A stretch of DNA of 64,000 bases from Erythrophleum ivorense (taxonomy: Eukaryota; Streptophyta; Magnoliopsida; Fabales; Fabaceae): positions 9,011,501 through 9,075,500 of the forward strand of contig JAIUCV010000011.1 in the NCBI GenBank assembly GCA_026724425.1, read 5' to 3'. A program made the position numbers and the translations under genes. Below, piece by piece: positions 35,752 to 47,994 of the stretch (positions are counted from its first letter, which is position 1; every line of letters starts with the position of its first letter). A model generated the notes under the pieces. It did not search any database and had not been told where the DNA came from. It saw nothing but the letters and a program-made list of their open reading frames with translations.

Positions 35752-38700
35752 TCACTGCACAAAAGTGATAAAATGAATAAATTAGAGCAGTCAATCGGAA
35801 TTATTACTGATAACTGCCATGTAGAAAGAAATTACTCACTTCTGCATCCTCGCCTCCGCCAATCTTGGCAGTCCCATTCACTTTCTGGGCATCTTCTGTA
35901 GCAGCAGGAAGAGAAAAATACAGTAAAACTCAGTGGTGGAAAAGAAGTGCCAAACAGGATACGATCCTCATAATAATTGGTCAAACAATAAAGTGCACTT
36001 AATGAAAAAGGAACAGGATTCTGACAATGTTAGTTCCTCTATTCAAAGAATCTTTTGTCAGCATCAGATATCAGTGAGTGACAGATAGTTTAGCATCAAG
36101 AGGATATTAAAAGAGTGACTGCGATTCCTCTTTCAAAACTGTCATAATTAATCTTTCATAAATCTAAATTCATCTCAGAGCATCATCAAATGAAAACTTA
36201 CAAAGACCAGCCCTTTTTTTTTTGTGGGAGGGGGGTGGGTCGTGTAGCCATAATAGCACCAGGGACAAAACGTGGGAGAATATGAGGTTACAATTTGCAG
36301 GCAAATCTACCATATTCAGGTTTTCCTGCGTTAGTGAGAGCCTCACTTAAAGCTCTAAAGGCTGACTGGGTGATGCGTGTGTGAAACTTGTCGCAAACAT
36401 CAAACTTCAATAACAATGCACCTTTGTACATTCGATTTTCATTTTTTTTTTTTGGGGTTGGGGGGGGGGGGGGGACCTTTGTATGTTTGATTTACCAGCA
36501 ATGGTAGACAGTAAAGCTAAGAAGCATGGAAAATGACACAGAACAGACATGGCAAAATCTAAAGAGTTCAGGTGCTTCTTCCAAGTGTTACACCATGTCC
36601 AAGAAATATTGGACATGGACAAGGCACCTTTTTATTTTTTAAATACATGTCCATGCTTTATAGCGGGAAAGACTATGAGAAAAGGTAGATCAAATAATAA
36701 ATGCTGCCTAAGAAACAGATTACCTAATGTAGTTAACACGAGCTGCATGCTACTCTTTTAAAGACAATAGTCCTAGATTTATGTTACATCATGAGAATTG
36801 AATCAACTAATACTAAACACACGTAACTAAATAGCCAAGTTTAATAATATAAAAATTAGCAAAAAAAAAATTATGCTTGGTAAGCATACCGGATATAATA
36901 ATGAAGTATTACAACCAAAGAAAAACATTTATAGTCACTGAAGAATTTTCAAAGGCAACAATTTAAATGTCTAGGTACCAATTTTCTACTGTTCAGAAAA
37001 GAATTGAATATCCAAGAGGGAGCAACAAATTAGGTCCAGTACAATGGTGAAACAGTCAAATCAGATACTTGAGAGGAAACAAAAATGGCTTCCTTCACAT
37101 ACAAAGGGGAATTTCTTATTCCATAACAAGAGAAGGTAATAGACTTGGTATCCTTGATTCACAAATCCAAGAATCAATATCACTAATACCCATTCAAAAA
37201 ACTATCCTAATTTCTTTTCCACAAATTGAATGTGTGAAGAGGTATATACATACTAAGCACTTTTAAGTAACTTGAAGATATCAAAAGGCAAATGCTAACA
37301 AAAGCACCATAGATGTTTTAAGGAATTTAATCAATAAATTGGAAAGAGAAAAGGACAAGAAAATAAGTGAACTATAAGTCTTGCAAAATAATCACCTCCA
37401 TCTTCTGGGATGTCAGAAGTCCACAGGGTAAGGTTGTCCCTGAGAAGCTGCATGATCAATGTGCTATCTTTGTATGACTCCTCATTCAAGGTGTCAAGCT
37501 CCGAGATAGCTTCATCAAAAGCTTGCTTTGCAAGATGACAGGCTCTGGAAGGATAAAAATACAATATCCCACATGAAACACAAGAACGTTAAGTAGCATA
37601 ATTTAGGAAAGAAATAATAACTACAAACCTTTCGGGTGAATTCATGATCTCATAATAGAAAACTGAGAAATTTAGAGCCAGACCCAATCGGATGGGGTGT
37701 GTAGGGGGTAATTCAGCCTCTGCTGCAGTGGTGGCAGACTACAATGGAACAAAATCACATTAGAGTTGTAGGAGATAAATGTAACATATATGATACAGCA
37801 TTCATAAGAGGAAACTAATTTGACAAAGTTCTTCCAGAAAGCAAATTGTTAAATATATGCCAGGAAGAAAGGAACATCAAGTCAAGCATATATTAGAAGG
37901 GCAATGCTAGGAAAGGGGAACTTCCAAGTTCTTTCTTTCAAGCAGAACAGATCTTCTCTTGTCAGATATAAACAAAACAATTAACAGATATCACTAATAC
38001 CACTTAGAGGAGCACCATGAGGCAGAAAAGATGAAACAAAGTTAACTCCACTCTGGTAATAAACCCCTCCTAAATGACTTAGGAGACTATAGCAGGGAAT
38101 GTGGAGGATAAGAGAGAAGGGCCCAACAAACACAGCATAAACATAATTTAAGCACCAATGGTTTAACTGAAATTTCAATATGCCTTAACAAGAAAGGTTA
38201 TTTAAAATCACCAAATGCTGATGGGCTGCAGGTTCCAAATATGACTTTTGCTTCTCAACATAAAAAAATAAAATAAAATAAAAGAATAAAAAATTTATGC
38301 ACCAATAATTAAAAGATAATGAGGATGACAATGTTGATGATAAAAGGAACTCATTATGTCCATTGGATTCTCCAATAAAATACAAACCCCAAATCTATTC
38401 ACTCAATCAAAATGGAAAAAAAGAAAAAGACAACAAAAAATTCCCATGAATCTAAACAATTACTAACAGACATTACTTGTCTTAAATGAACCCAACAAAT
38501 AATAATCTACACTATCATGTAAAATGCAAATATAAGAGATAAGAGAATTTAAATTACACCTCATATGCCTTCATAGACTGATCAGCAGCCTCTTTCTTCT
38601 CATTACCTGACTTGAATTCTGCAAGATAACGATAATAATCTCCTTTCCTGAAACCAGAATATATGAACATAATATAATTTTCCCGTGGAAAGCAAAATAT

Positions 38701-39970
38701 AAAACACCAACATCTTCAGTGGAGAATTAGATGAGTGCTTACATCTTATAGTAAAACACAGTTGATTCACCAGCTGTAGCTGAAGGTATGAGGTGCTCAT
38801 CAATCACCCTCATAACATCATTACAGATGTTTGAAAGCTCTGCTTCAACCTTGTGCCTATATTCCTTAATCCGTTTCACATTTATTTCGTTTCCTTTTGC
38901 TTCTTCCTTTTGCTCTATTGAGGACAGTATCCTCCATGATGCTCTGCGAGCACCAATTACATTCTTATAACCAACAGAAAGCAAATTTCTCTCTTCAACC
39001 GTCAGTTCAACATCCAGATTTGCAACCTTCTTCATAGCTTCCACCATCTCTGTTACAAATAGAGGCAGGAACAATATATTGTAAATCAAAATTCATAAAT
39101 TTTAACAAGTTAACTGACCCAAAATCTTAAGTCAAAATAAAACAAAGGCCAGACACACTTCCTATTGATAGAAAAAAGGAAAAAAAAAAAAAAAAAGAAT
39201 ATTCATTGACGAAAATACTTGGAGTGTCATGCCAAAACATATATGCAGTACCTCAAAAAGAAAATCTAATGCTTCCTGTGAATTTAAAGCAGTTCAGGCT
39301 GCCACTTGACTCAAACTTAGACGTCCATTAAGCTCTGTTTGTTGAGGACATAAAACTTTATAGACTTCCCAGGATAATTCAAATCTTTAGGCCGAGATAA
39401 ACTAACATGTATATTGTTCAGGCCAGTTGCTCAGAAACATAAATTCCGCGAGCTTCATTGAAGTAACAAAAGCTACTGAATTTTCAAGAAAATGAAATCC
39501 TACTTGGAGAGATGGATACTTGATCGCATCCTATTCTCATTATCCAACTCAAGAGAGAAAAAAAAAAAACTCGAATCTCAGAAAATTTTTTAAGAGATTA
39601 TTTTAACCACCTCCCCCCCCCCCCCCCCAAAAAAATAAAAGACCAGCCATATTTAGTCCAAATCAAATAACCACACCTACACCGAATTTCAAACCTCAAA
39701 GCTAACCCACAGAACTAAATTAAACGGGATCAAACTTCAGTGACAGAGAAAAAAGCAGACGAATATACACTGATCAGACTGAAATCGAAGCAAAGCACAT
39801 AACTTTACTCTATAAAAAGCAGAAAGAAGACATTACATATGCAAATATCTACACGATTATGCATAATAAAAAAGAAACACAACGAAGAAGCCCTAACCGT
39901 CGTATCGCTCGGCCTGCTCAGCAAGCTTGGCGACATAGACGAAGTTCTCGCGCTCTTTGGAGGAAGCCAT
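35752..39970 (-). CDS. 14-3-3 protein, epsilon group
   Basis: Exons from 5' to 3' on the minus strand: 39970-39898, 39049-38743, 38647-38560, 37738-37629, 37544-37396, 35895-35840, then 35754-35752, which holds only the TGA stop. The coding length is 783 bp, or 261 residues. Diagnostic 14-3-3 stretches are [34 protein letters not shown] (phosphopeptide groove Lys/Arg), [30 protein letters not shown] and [19 protein letters not shown]. The extra intron right after the AERYD codons marks the plant epsilon group rather than the four-exon non-epsilon group (inference). The protein dimerises and binds phosphoserine/threonine motifs of clients such as H+-ATPase, nitrate reductase and BZR1. The variable C-tail ([19 protein letters not shown]) is acidic. 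If the last intron is retained, the frame continues for 11 more residues ([11 protein letters not shown]) to a TAA. Intron 5 is about 1.5 kb with homopolymer tracts. Confidence 0.94.
36419..36494. repeat. T12-G15 homopolymer junction between direct repeats, in 14-3-3 intron 5
   Basis: A T12 run (36442-36453), GGGGTT and a G15 run (36460-36474) lie between ACCTTTGTACATTCGATTTT and ACCTTTGTATGTTTGATTTA. A second T-then-G tract is at about 36212-36240 in the same intron. Confidence 0.8.
39613..39628. repeat. C16 homopolymer in 14-3-3 intron 1
   Basis: Sixteen C followed directly by a run of A. Length is prone to replication slippage and sequencing error. Confidence 0.85.
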
Positions 39971-40145
39971 AGCCGATCTCCTCGAGATTGGGGTTCTGGT
40001 ATTCGGGTAATCGGGGCTCCGCTCTGCGAAATCTCAGCCCTTTGTTCTTGTAGCTGAGGCCTGACGAGGCTGGGGGGAAAACTTGGAAGGAGAGTGTCAC
40101 TGTCGGAGCAAAAAAGCAGAGTTGTGTGAAATGTCAAATACCCCC
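39971..40145 (-). promoter_or_regulatory. 5' UTR / proximal promoter of the 14-3-3 gene
   Basis: A GC-richer, pyrimidine-rich (minus strand) leader lies directly upstream of the ATG and ends sharply at AT-rich DNA near 40145. No TATA box was assigned. Confidence 0.45.
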
Positions 40146-42710
40146 CTGCCTTTTTCTTATTTTATCGTTTCGGCACATTTTGTCTTTTTCAAATTTCCCT
40201 ATAAGGTATCTTAATTTTTTAATAACAATATAATAAATATATATTAAAAAATTATATACTTATTATGTATTTATTAAGAAATTAGAAAATAAATATATAA
40301 AAAATTAATTTTAAGTTTAATTAAGTTTTTCTTTTATCTTTATTTTTATTATTTTCTTTAATAAAAGTTATAGAAGTAAAGTAAGGTTACCTCAACATGG
40401 CCAGATCTATTTTCAACTCTATATTCATATTTACTAAAGTCATGACATTTATATTTAAGAAGCCTTACCATGAAATTTTATAAAATAAATAATTATAAAC
40501 TTCTTATTGAAAATTTTTTAAAATGGGAATATATATAAAAAAACAAAGGATATACTTACATGTATTTGAGTAAATAAATAGAGTAGGAAAAAACCGCATA
40601 AAATTATTTTTTTAAAAAAAGTCCCTTATTTGAAGAGGCTAGATTATTAGTAGTATTTCAAAAAAAACTGCTGAGGACTCGGACACTTTGATTAGGTACT
40701 AATTGAATTTTAGCCAGTCAATAGTGTCTACGTCTGCCAGCAAATATTGGCAAACACATAAAGTCAATGTTGAACGAATTGAAAGGTGCCACGTTACCCC
40801 ACTAGCCAATTAGGGGTTTCCATTTGACGATGTGCTCTTAGGAATACAATTCTGTTGTTTCGTCGATAAGAACTGAGTTGGACTTGCGTCTTGTCCCCCT
40901 TCGAAAGCTTCGGCTTATGCTTTGTTTGGATTGACTTTTTTTTTAGACTAATTATAAAGTTTGGCTCCTTAAAATATAAGCATCAAAGTTTATTTACCGA
41001 ATATATTTAAATGTTTTTTAATTAAGAGACAAGGATATTCATTTATTCAAATGAGAATAAGAAAGAAATTCCTAAGATAACAAAATGGAAAATTATGATA
41101 ATCAGAAATTATAACTTTGCTTATAAAAAAATAAAAACATGAACGAAAAAATATAAGGTGTAAAGCAGGCCAAATTTAAACATCAAAACAATTTAATTAT
41201 CTTAAGGAAGCTAAAAGCTATGAGGGGTAGGAGAAGGTCCAGAAGAAAGTCTTATTATTCATGAGACATTATCGAGTTCTAATTTAAGAAAGAGTTAACA
41301 ACATATTGCAAATCTTTTCTCTAAATAGGGAAGACTTTCGTATGAAGAGCCTCTTAAAATTTTAATTTTCAAATTTTCTATTATTTGCTTGTTATATGAT
41401 AATGGCATCCAATCCCTTGGTAAGCTGGGATGCTATGCCTTTCAAATAAGAGACAGACTTTTATATATATAAAAAAAAACTCTATTTATTTTTTCAACAC
41501 TTTAGATTTTTTACAAAGCACAATTATTATACAAAAGAAATATAGGATTTCTAGAAATCTTAAATTAATTTATTGTCAATGGATTTCAAAAGAAATTTTA
41601 TTGTATACACTTTTTTTTGGGTAAGTATTATATACACTTTTTGATGAACAACTTAATACCTCCTCTTTTGGGTGGCCCATTTTTGGAATTTTATAAACTT
41701 ATATTTCATTTGTTGCAAATAAAAGTGATAATAATCTACAAGATAGAATATTAAATAGTCACCTATAAAAATATTTTCCTTGAAATTATATGTTCCTTTT
41801 TGGGAGTTTATTTTGTGTCAGACAAGTATCTCCTATTGAATTTTTATGTGTGATTAAATTTATAATATAAAGTAAAAAAATAGTTAGTAAGTAAAAAATA
41901 GTTTTTTTAATAATTTTAAGTGCAATTTTTTGAAAGACACTTTAAACCTGAAATTTTAAATTCATCAAACTGAGGATATCTTGAGAGTAAAAAAAAAAAA
42001 TGATGTAATAATTGTACATGCCTTATTGATAATTTATTGAACGTAATTTTGCAACAACTATGTTAGTGTTTGTGAAATTGAAATTGAACCCGAATATTAA
42101 TAAAATTGGTGATAAAGCATTGTATCAATGCAACAATTACATCATAAAAATACATCATATAGGTAACTCAAATTTCAATTTTTTTATTATTTCTTTAGTT
42201 ATAGCTATTAATTTATTTTTTTATTTTAAAGGAAACAAAATACAACATAAAAATAATCTCTCAACTATTAAATAAAATTGTCTATTTGGTGAGAGTTAAA
42301 AAACTTTTTTTATTTTATATTTTATTATCTTTAAAATAAATAAATAAATATATATATATATGGTTATAATTAAAGAAAAAAAAAGATATCTGAAATCTAA
42401 GCCATTTGGATGTGTGTGAACGATATAGAATCGAGAGCAGCAGCTCTTCTGCTGTTTGGGTATCTTTATAACACGGTAATACCAATAAAATCATTGGAAT
42501 CCCAACGCCATAATGTCGACGTTTGTATTCCAGATGGGTATCTTCTATAACACAGTGATACCATAAGAGTTTGATAGAAAGAGACAACATTGTGGCGTTG
42601 ATATAGAGGTATAGGGGATGGCAATAGCTAAGAAAAGCCTAGGCTTTGAAACAATCATTAAGAAAATTACGTACAAACAAGTTAGTGTCACATTTGTGAA
42701 TGATCCTGAC

Positions 42711-42751
<41 letters not shown>

Positions 42752-43918
42752 AAGAGAGGTGTATAACCACAAGAAAATTAATTTATTCCTATCATTTATG
42801 CAGAATCTATTTATTATTTCATATTTTATTTGTTCACTTTTTTTAAAATAAAAATATAAGTATTATTTTTTATTTTATTTAATTATTTTCTATATTCTAT
42901 TTTTCTTTTATACCTAATATTTTGCCAGTCAAATAGACTTAATATCGAATATGAATTCTCTACCATTATAATCTCTCTGTTATTGTGTTATTAATATAGA
43001 AATAGAAGGATGAGTGGATTTATTTTAAAATAAAAAATAAAACACACTCTACCTTTATGCTAACAATACAATAACAGAAAAAATATAATAGCAGAAGTTC
43101 TATGGGCCCTAATATCCAGTTAAGTATCCAATTATAATGGGATTTCTCTGTGTGCATTAATTTAAAGTTGGGCTTAACATAACAGGCTTTATTGGGTTCT
43201 CTTCTATTCGCAATGGTTTTTAAGTATGGTTACACTTCTTAATTAACGACTAATAAAAAATTGGGTAGGTTTCTTTGGACCCAAAATAAGAAGGTAGGTA
43301 TGATTCTTAGAAAATTAATTAAAGCATAGTTATTCAAACGAAAAGATAATAATAATAAAGCGACCACACTTTGTTGTTTGTAGGAGACTTAAGTATATTT
43401 TTGTAGTTTTATAAAAATTTTAATCTGGCCTTTTAGCTCAAAATAAATAATATTATTTTTAAAATAATCCAATTTATCCCTTTGTTATATTATCCATTCA
43501 AAATTGAATGTCTAGCTTATCAATTTATTAATTTACATGTTATTTATTTACAAGATATACTATTTACTTACATTTAGAATTAGTGTTAAATTTAACAGGT
43601 TGTTAAATTTTACATTAAATTTTGAATGAAAATGTGATTAAAAAAAAAGTAAAATTAGATCATGTTAAAAAATTAGAGGGCAATAATATTTACTTTCAAA
43701 CTTAGAGGATACCAAAATGAAACTTTTAAAAAACTAGAGGGACTAAAAATATATTATTCATCTCATAATACCAAGAACCTAATTTTTTTAAAATTTATAG
43801 TAACTATAATTTATAGTTGTAAACAATTATAAAGACATTATATAATCAATGTTCTCATAATTGTTTTTATGATTTTGCTCAATCAACCCTTATAAAAGCA
43901 CAGGTTAAAAGTCATCTC
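40146..43918. other. Intergenic DNA, no gene seen
   Basis: AT-rich. It holds two direct repeats of about 27 bp (GGGTATCTTTATAACACGGT near 42458 and GGGTATCTTCTATAACACAG near 42537) and a compound (CT)n(AT)n microsatellite at about 42710-42751. Short open frames at 41430-41624, 42060-42275 and 42315-42590 have no motifs. Confidence 0.5.
42710..42751. repeat. Compound (CT)n(AT)n microsatellite
   Basis: About twelve CT units followed directly by about nine AT units. Confidence 0.9.
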
Positions 43919-43921
43919 TAA

Positions 43922-44146
43922 TGACCTGTTTGGTATGCAGAAAGTTAAGTATAGAAATAAAAATAAAAAATTAAAAAAATAATTTTAGAGATAGAAAATG
44001 ACTTTAATGCCTCTACTTTTAATAATTGAGTAATGATTGATTGATAATATTAAATAATGATTGAATAATGATTAGAAGGACAAAATAGACATTTTACATA
44101 ATTTTTCCTCTCCATTTCCCTTTCCCTTGCTATATCAAACATGCCC
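43922..44146. mobile_element. Tourist-like (PIF/Harbinger-type) MITE
   Basis: The left end TGACCTGTTTGGTAT pairs with the reverse complement of the right end (GGGCATGTTTGATAT). It is flanked by TAA on both sides (43919-43921 and 44147-44149), the 3-bp target duplication typical of PIF/Harbinger. Length is about 225 bp, with no coding capacity. Confidence 0.65.
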
Positions 44147-44406
44147 TAATAGAATCTTGGGGAATTTTAAAATTAACGAAAGGAAAACTCACATCCTTCC
44201 ATTCATGCAATCAACTCAAAATTGAAACAAGTATTCACTTTGGTGTATAATTAATTGCAAGGACCTTGACTATACAGTAGTAAAAAAAAAGTAGTACAGA
44301 AATTGAAGAAACAAAAGGGGAAGATAACTAAACAATTAATTTCATTATTAATTGATTGAAATTAAAAGCAGCATTAATTAGTTTTGGTTTGGATCCCAGA
44401 ACATGG

Positions 44407-45444
44407 TCACATAATAGAGCAAGCATGAGGGTTGTCATCACTGAAGGCAGCGCCAGCTTGATGACCAATGACAGAAGATTGAGAGGGATATTGGTAGTAA
44501 CGAGGATCATTGCTATCATAACCATGCTTATAGTAGTTATAAGAAGAGCTTGGCTGAGAAGCGTACAAGGTCACTGGTCCATTACAATGGTGCTGCTGAT
44601 AGTATTGGCCCTCATGAAACTCTGCTGTGTAAGGAAGCTGCCACAGCTCCGCCCTCCGCCCCGTCTTCCTCACCGTCTTCAGAACCTTCTTCTGATCCGC
44701 CCACCCGGTCACCGTCACCTTTTGCATGCTCATGTCTATGTCTATGTTGTCTACACCTGAACACAAACGCACAAAACAATCAATTAGGGTTTTTTTTGGT
44801 ATCGAGTTTTGTCTGAAGCAGCTAAATCTTTTTTTTTTTTTAACTTCAATCTAGTGTATTTAAGATTTTGTTCTCAAAATATTTTTTAGAAGGATCTAAC
44901 CCAAGTTGATTAAGAACAATAAATGCCATAACGTGATCTTTTACTTACGGAGAAGGTTTCAAGACTTGAAAAGTTAAAAAGATTTAAAGAGAGAAGTAAA
45001 AAAGCTTCAACTTGACTTTTCTATACAAATTTCAATTTTTAGGTAACACGGTAAAAGACCAATTCATTTTTCGGTTGAACTAGTTGCCGATTTCTAGAAC
45101 CTTAATTAATCTTACTACTCTTAAATTTGATTTTCTGTGAATTATTAGTTCATTAACACTTTCAAAAAAATATATAATTACAAGAATCATGAGTCATGAC
45201 AACAAAAATGGAGAAGGAGGAAATCGTTGGATTAATTACCTTTTAGCTTTTGAAGTGCACTTTTCACCTTGCTTTCACATCCAGCACAATCCATGTGCAC
45301 TCTCATCTCTATGATCTGAATGAAAGAAAGAAAGGAAAAAAGAAAGTTTCATAGATCAAAATCCCTCATGCATATATGAAGAAAAATGTTTGCATAATAT
45401 GTTGATCCAAATGAAAGAATGGAAAGAAACTTGCTTACCGTCAT
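44407..45444 (-). CDS. Heavy-metal-associated isoprenylated plant protein (HIPP)
   Basis: Three exons on the minus strand: 45444-45439 (ATG ACG only), 45315-45240 and 44756-44407. They sum to 432 bp, or 143 residues plus TGA. Residues 1-67 form an HMA domain: MTIIEMRVHMDCAGCESKVK contains the metal-binding core MDCxGC (the two Cys bind Cu+/Zn2+/Cd2+ in this family), and VDNIDIDMSMQKVTVTGWAD completes the ferredoxin-like fold. The tail is Tyr/Gln/His-rich and ends CSIM, a CaaX box for farnesylation, with a conserved-looking FSDDNPHAC before it. It is therefore probably membrane-tethered by its lipid, with roles in metal handling or stress inferred from the family. The 6-bp first coding exon is supported by a GTAAGC donor after ACG and a TTCAG acceptor before ATCATAGAG, and by the MT(I/V)xEMRVHMDC start common in relatives. 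Confidence 0.92.
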
Positions 45445-45760
45445 GATTTTGGTCTCGTTGAGTTTGAAGTAATAATGATGGAAAATATATATGACTGATC
45501 CTGAGAACTTATAGCAGAGCATGAGGTCGGTTTGCCTCAACATATATAGAAGATGCCTCGTTCCGGGAGTCAATTATGGTTTATTATTTTTGATTAATTA
45601 GTGTATGAGAGATCGATATGTGAAATATTAAAAGTATGTGTCTAACTTCACCGACTTTTAATAGTTTGAAGGGAATTGGGAGTTGAAGCAAAGGGAACAT
45701 AGACTTTATTCATGGAGAAGGAGAAGGAGAGGGAGCAGGAATAGGTGCTGGCACGTGTGC
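45445..45760 (-). promoter_or_regulatory. Upstream region of the HIPP gene
   Basis: TATATA-like sequences lie about 45 bp (45488-45494) and 100 bp (45541-45547) upstream of the ATG on the minus strand. The farther one is the better TATA candidate given normal leader length. A GGAGAAGGAGAAGG-type tract lies near 45715. Confidence 0.35.
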
Positions 45761-47136
45761 TGCTTCAGTTATATATTGACTAATCGTTTATTATGCATTC
45801 AAATTATGTGAGGGTTTTGACTTTGAGTTGGCAGGAATTGGAAGAATAAACTGACTTTGAGCAGGGACGCAGGGTAGGGATAAAGCACTTCTTCCAATTC
45901 CTGCCAATTTGACCAAGTTATTTATATACTAAGATCAACAAGTTATTTATATATTTAATAATTAAAATTTATTTTACACATAAATTTCACCTATATTATA
46001 TATGAATTTACTCATATAAATTAAATTCTAACAATTAATTATAATTGATGTACCATGCATCATGTGCATGTAAAAAATTTTTATAAGAATATTGAACTTA
46101 TAAAACACTGATTTAGGAGTAGCTGCTCTCTTTGAACAAAAAAATCATGACTCCAATTCAATTGGCATTGAAAAAAGTATTGAAAAAAATATAATGTGTA
46201 AATGGTACAGCACATTTTTCCTCCAAAAGATGGTGTAGCATATTTTATCCTTCATATTATTTTTTGTGATTCTATCCCTAACTCTTAGGATATATAAAAA
46301 GATCAAAGGAAAAACAAAATGCTTTGGTTTAGAAGAAAAAAAAATGCTGAATTCCCCCATTCAACATTTATTATTATTATTATTAGAGTAAATTTTACAA
46401 ACATTTTTTTATTTTTAAAATACAAAATTTAGTTCAATTTTAAATTCTGACTAAAATACTCTATAAAAAAATGTAAGAGAATATCTTTGTTAAAAAAATG
46501 TACCAATAGATGATATTTTAGTTAAAAAAAATTAATTGAATTAAAAAATACTGTAGTTTTTGTTTTAGAGGAGATCTACATATTTTTTATAAAAGAAATA
46601 TTCATATAATTTTAACAAAATTTAAAGAAAGTATATATAATTTTATTTTTATTATTATTATTATTATTAAGAATATCTTCAAACTTTGTGGAACCAAGTT
46701 TTTTTGTCGTTCAGATAATTTTAAAAGCACATCCCAAGTAGGTTGAATATATTTAAAATTTTAGTATGTGAATGTTCCTTAGTAGTGGAATTGAACATTT
46801 AGTTTTAATTAAATACTCAGACTAACAATACGGTTGTTAGATTGTTATTTTTTATTTAGTTTTAATTCTTAAATATTGATCAGTATATAAGTTAATATTT
46901 TACAAAATAAACCAGTAAGTCTTTGGAGAATTGCATTATAAACAAACATTATAGTAGACCGTTTGGAGGCGACGATAGAAGGTGAGAGATGTGATTGCAC
47001 ATGGAAGCGACTTAAGCGGATCATGTTTTTGTTTTTCAATGCTTTGAGCCTTAATGACGAAAACATATTTAAGGCTACCCTAAAAGAGGATGAGAAAACA
47101 AAAGGAAAAACAATTTATTTTCTTTGCAGAAAAATG
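45761..47136. other. Intergenic DNA, no gene seen
   Basis: AT-rich, with (ATT)n tracts near 46372 and 46648. No supported coding frame. Confidence 0.55.
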
Positions 47137-47411
47137 CTCCATTCGATCCAAAATATAAGTCACTTTTAACAAATTTATACTTTTTAAAAAAAATTAATTA
47201 TGTTTTTAAATTTTTTAAATATTATCATGTCTTTCCAGTCTTACTCCTGTAATCAATATAACTGTTACCATTAAATGAGTGATTTTTAACATAACTATTG
47301 CCATTAAATAAAGAGTATTATGAAAATAATTATTATTATTATTGCCAAGTGATTTACATTTCAGACCAAAATTTTTTTCTTTAAGTGACTTATATTTTAG
47401 ATTAAATAGAG
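47137..47411. mobile_element. Stowaway-type MITE
   Basis: The left terminus CTCCATTCGATCC followed by AAAATATAAGTCACTT pairs with the reverse complement of the right terminus (CTCTATTTAATCT, then AAAATATAAGTCACTT): 29 bp with four mismatches. The right flank is TA and the left flank TG, a decayed TA target duplication. It is about 275 bp and non-coding. The minus-strand open frame at 47215-47493 is an accident of this element. Confidence 0.8.
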
Positions 47412-47994
47412 TATATTGTCTATTTACTTCTTCGAAAAGAATTAATGATTTGTGCCCATTTGAAAATAATGTAGTGTGTTTACACACACTCACACATTTG
47501 TGTTTGATAAATTAAAATTTAAGATGTCCTTCTTCAATTAAATTCATAATTTTTTACTTGAAATAGTGTTTTTTTTCCTTTAATTTTTTTAGTTAAAATA
47601 GTGTTTCAAAATGATTTCTTAAGTTTTAATTTTGTTTCATAAAAATTCCTTTTAAATGAAATGTACTAAAATGTTTAATGGTGTTTATTTCTATGCTGAC
47701 ATGGAAGCGTGTACATTTTCTTTTATTTTAAATGATGAGTTGGCATTTAATTAACATTAAAAAAACAAAAGACATCTATCGGCTTTACAAAATATCAGAG
47801 ACAAAGTGTCTTGACTGGACTCCTGAACAAAGCCACTTTAGACCCCTGGAATAACGTACGCATGGTTCGCTGATTCATCGAGCTTCCTCTTTAGGGACTA
47901 GACCCGAGGGTTCTCGCTTGGGATGGGAAACGAGGGAATTTGGATAGCAAGGATGGTGTGTTTTAACCTTCTACGCTGGTACAAAAGACAACAA
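47412..47994. other. Spacer before the LTR element
   Basis: No gene seen. A stretch of balanced composition at about 47800-47960 is unidentified. Confidence 0.45.

Noticed and set aside
44356..44816. Plus-strand frames over the HIPP gene
   Set aside because: Antisense shadows of the HIPP exon, which encodes a complete HMA domain continuation and a CaaX end.
47215..47493. Minus-strand 92-codon frame
   Set aside because: It falls almost entirely inside a Stowaway-type MITE.
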